Shown piece by piece: positions 62,950-64,000 of a DNA stretch of 64,000 nucleotides. Within the stretch, counting starts at the first letter, position 1, and each line of letters starts with the position of its first letter. Made by a program: the position numbers and the translations under genes. This DNA is from Streptomyces sp. NBC_00878 (GTDB lineage: Bacteria > Actinomycetota > Actinomycetes > Streptomycetales > Streptomycetaceae). Below the pieces are notes generated by a model. It had not been told where the DNA came from, searched no databases, and saw only the letters and a program-made list of their open reading frames with translations. The stretch covers positions 248,001-312,000 of the forward strand of contig NZ_JAPEOK010000002.1 of assembly GCF_026341515.1 (NCBI RefSeq). Reading direction: 5' to 3'.

Positions 62950-64000
62950 GTGGATCCCACCATGGACGGCACGCTGTCCGGACGCTTCCTGCGTGGCCTG
63001 GCCGCCTCCCCGGACCGGCCCGCACTGCGGGCCGGCGGCGGGAGCCCGACCTACCGCGAACTGCACGAGCGTGCCCTGCTGCTGGCCGGCTCCCTGCTGG
63101 CCGGGATGCCGGACGAGCCGCGCGCCGTCGGCGTGCTGGCCGGGAGGGGCCCCACCGCCTACGTCACGCTCCTGGCCGGTCTGTACAGCGGCGTCACCGT
63201 CGTCCCGCTGCAGTCTGCGTTCCCGGCGGCCCGCACCCGGCAGATGATCGACGCCGCCGGGGTCGGTGCGCTGCTCGCCGCCGACGACACGATGCCCGCC
63301 CTGACCGCTCTGCGGGAGACCGGCACGAGCCTGCCGACACTGTTCGCGCCCGGCGGGCAGCCGATGCCCGCCCTGGCCGTGGACCCGGACAGCGCGCTGA
63401 AGGCACCCATGCCGGGCCGCCCGACGGACACCGCGTACGTCCTGTTCACCTCCGGCTCGACCGGCCGGCCCAAGGGCGTGCCGGTCACCCACGCCAACAC
63501 CGCGCACTACTTCCAACTCCTCGACGAGCGCTACGACTTCGGCCCGGACGACGTCTTCTCGCAGACCTTCGACCTCAACTTCGACTGCGCGATGTTCGAC
63601 CTGTTCTGCGCCTGGGGCGCCGGCGCCACCCTCGTACCGCCCCCCGCCGAGGCCTACCGGCGGATGCCGGAGTTCATGGCCGAGCAGGGCATGACCGTGT
63701 GGTTCTCCACCCCCAGCGCGATCACCCTGCTGCGCCGCATGGGCGCGCTGACAGCCGGCGCCCTGCCGTCGCTGCGCTGGAGCTTCTTCGCCGGTGAGGC
63801 ACTGAGCTGCCAGGACGCCGAGGACTGGGCCGCCGCCGCGCCCGGCTCGCTGCTGGAGAACCTGTACGGGCCCACGGAACTGACCATCACCATCACGGGC
63901 CACCGGTGGACGCCGGTACGCCACCTCAACGACATGGTGCCCATCGGCACCGTGCACGAGGGGCACGAAGTGCTGCTGCTGGACGACTCCGGCGCCCCGA
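62950..64000 (+). CDS. AMP-forming amino-acid ligase, 5' part (VinM/VinN-like)
   Basis: The first 350 residues are visible and the frame is open at the window end. It is an ANL-family adenylation enzyme: A3 motif YVLFTSGSTGRPKGVPVTH, A4-like QTFDLNFDCAMFDLF, A5 NLYGPTELTITITGH. It should activate an amino acid as adenylate and load it on the discrete ACP or onto an aminoacyl-ACP. In the vicenistatin system VinN loads the beta-amino acid and VinM adds the protecting alanine; which of the two this is cannot be decided from the visible part. The GTG start follows GGGAG by eight bases. Confidence 0.92.
   Translation, partial: MDPTMDGTLSGRFLRGLAASPDRPALRAGGGSPTYRELHERALLLAGSLLAGMPDEPRAVGVLAGRGPTAYVTLLAGLYSGVTVVPLQSAFPAARTRQMIDAAGVGALLAADDTMPALTALRETGTSLPTLFAPGGQPMPALAVDPDSALKAPMPGRPTDTAYVLFTSGSTGRPKGVPVTHANTAHYFQLLDERYDFGPDDVFSQTFDLNFDCAMFDLFCAWGAGATLVPPPAEAYRRMPEFMAEQGMTVWFSTPSAITLLRRMGALTAGALPSLRWSFFAGEALSCQDAEDWAAAAPGSLLENLYGPTELTITITGHRWTPVRHLNDMVPIGTVHEGHEVLLLDDSGAP

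Noticed and set aside
1..64000. Left PKS, middle megasynthase and right macrolactam genes as one giant cluster
   Set aside because: More than 20 kb of unrelated genes lies between the first two, and the shared promoter boxes were seen only on the right side.

Overview
The window is high-GC actinomycete DNA, almost certainly Streptomyces. This rests on GC-rich third codon positions, frequent GTG starts, AGGAGG-type ribosome binding sites and Streptomyces-type families (DUF5753/DUF397 pair, SpoIIE phosphatase, DUF574 methyltransferase, DUF6069, DUF5988). It looks like an accessory part of the chromosome: three natural-product loci are separated by ordinary regulatory and metabolic genes. No tRNA, rRNA, CRISPR array, insertion sequence or integrase was seen.

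Left locus (1-10462): the 3' end of a modular type I PKS. The protein entering the window carries a dead KR, an ACP, a full methylmalonyl module (KS-AT-eroded DH-KR-ACP) and a docking tail. It is followed by an unusual stand-alone KS protein whose AT has been deleted, a flavin/F420 luciferase-like oxidoreductase, a FabH-like ketosynthase and a convergent LuxR-type regulator with no phosphorylatable Asp. The KS-only protein and the FabH-like enzyme probably take part in ending or releasing the chain, since no thioesterase is present.

Middle (10831-33905): a stress/development regulatory island (SpoIIE phosphatase, RsbW-like kinase, WhiJ-like XRE regulator, DUF397 protein), a methyltransferase, a GNAT enzyme, a frameshifted LysR gene, an MBL hydrolase, a hemC paralogue, secreted and membrane proteins, an AraC/GyrI-like regulator, a LacI regulator divergent from a secreted PA14-GH2 glycosidase, and a two-component system whose kinase is frameshifted.

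Megasynthase (33886-46683, minus strand): one 4265-residue protein, FAAL-ACP-KS-AT-KR-ACP-C-A-T-C, ending in a domain that resembles cyanobacterial acyl-ACP reductase (AAR) rather than a thioesterase or an SDR-type reductase. It should activate a free fatty acid, extend it once with malonyl-CoA, reduce the beta-keto group, add one amino acid and possibly release an aldehyde. A secreted M4 protease, a TPR protein and a toxin-antitoxin-like pair follow.

Right locus (about 52070-64000, continuing outside): the edge of a third biosynthetic cluster. It holds an acyl-CoA carboxylase beta subunit, a split B12 mutase with methylmalonyl-type active-site residues, two tandem paralogous P450s with a ferredoxin, and then a proline-iminopeptidase-like hydrolase, a stand-alone acyltransferase, a discrete ACP and an AMP-forming ligase. 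The last four match the VinJ/VinK/VinL/VinM-N amino-acyl starter system of beta-amino-acid macrolactam polyketides. Four promoters here share one layout that I could read by eye: two AGGGG boxes 10-11 bp apart, then 22-23 bp, then a TAGCGT-like -10. This suggests a single activator and places the cluster edge near 52070.
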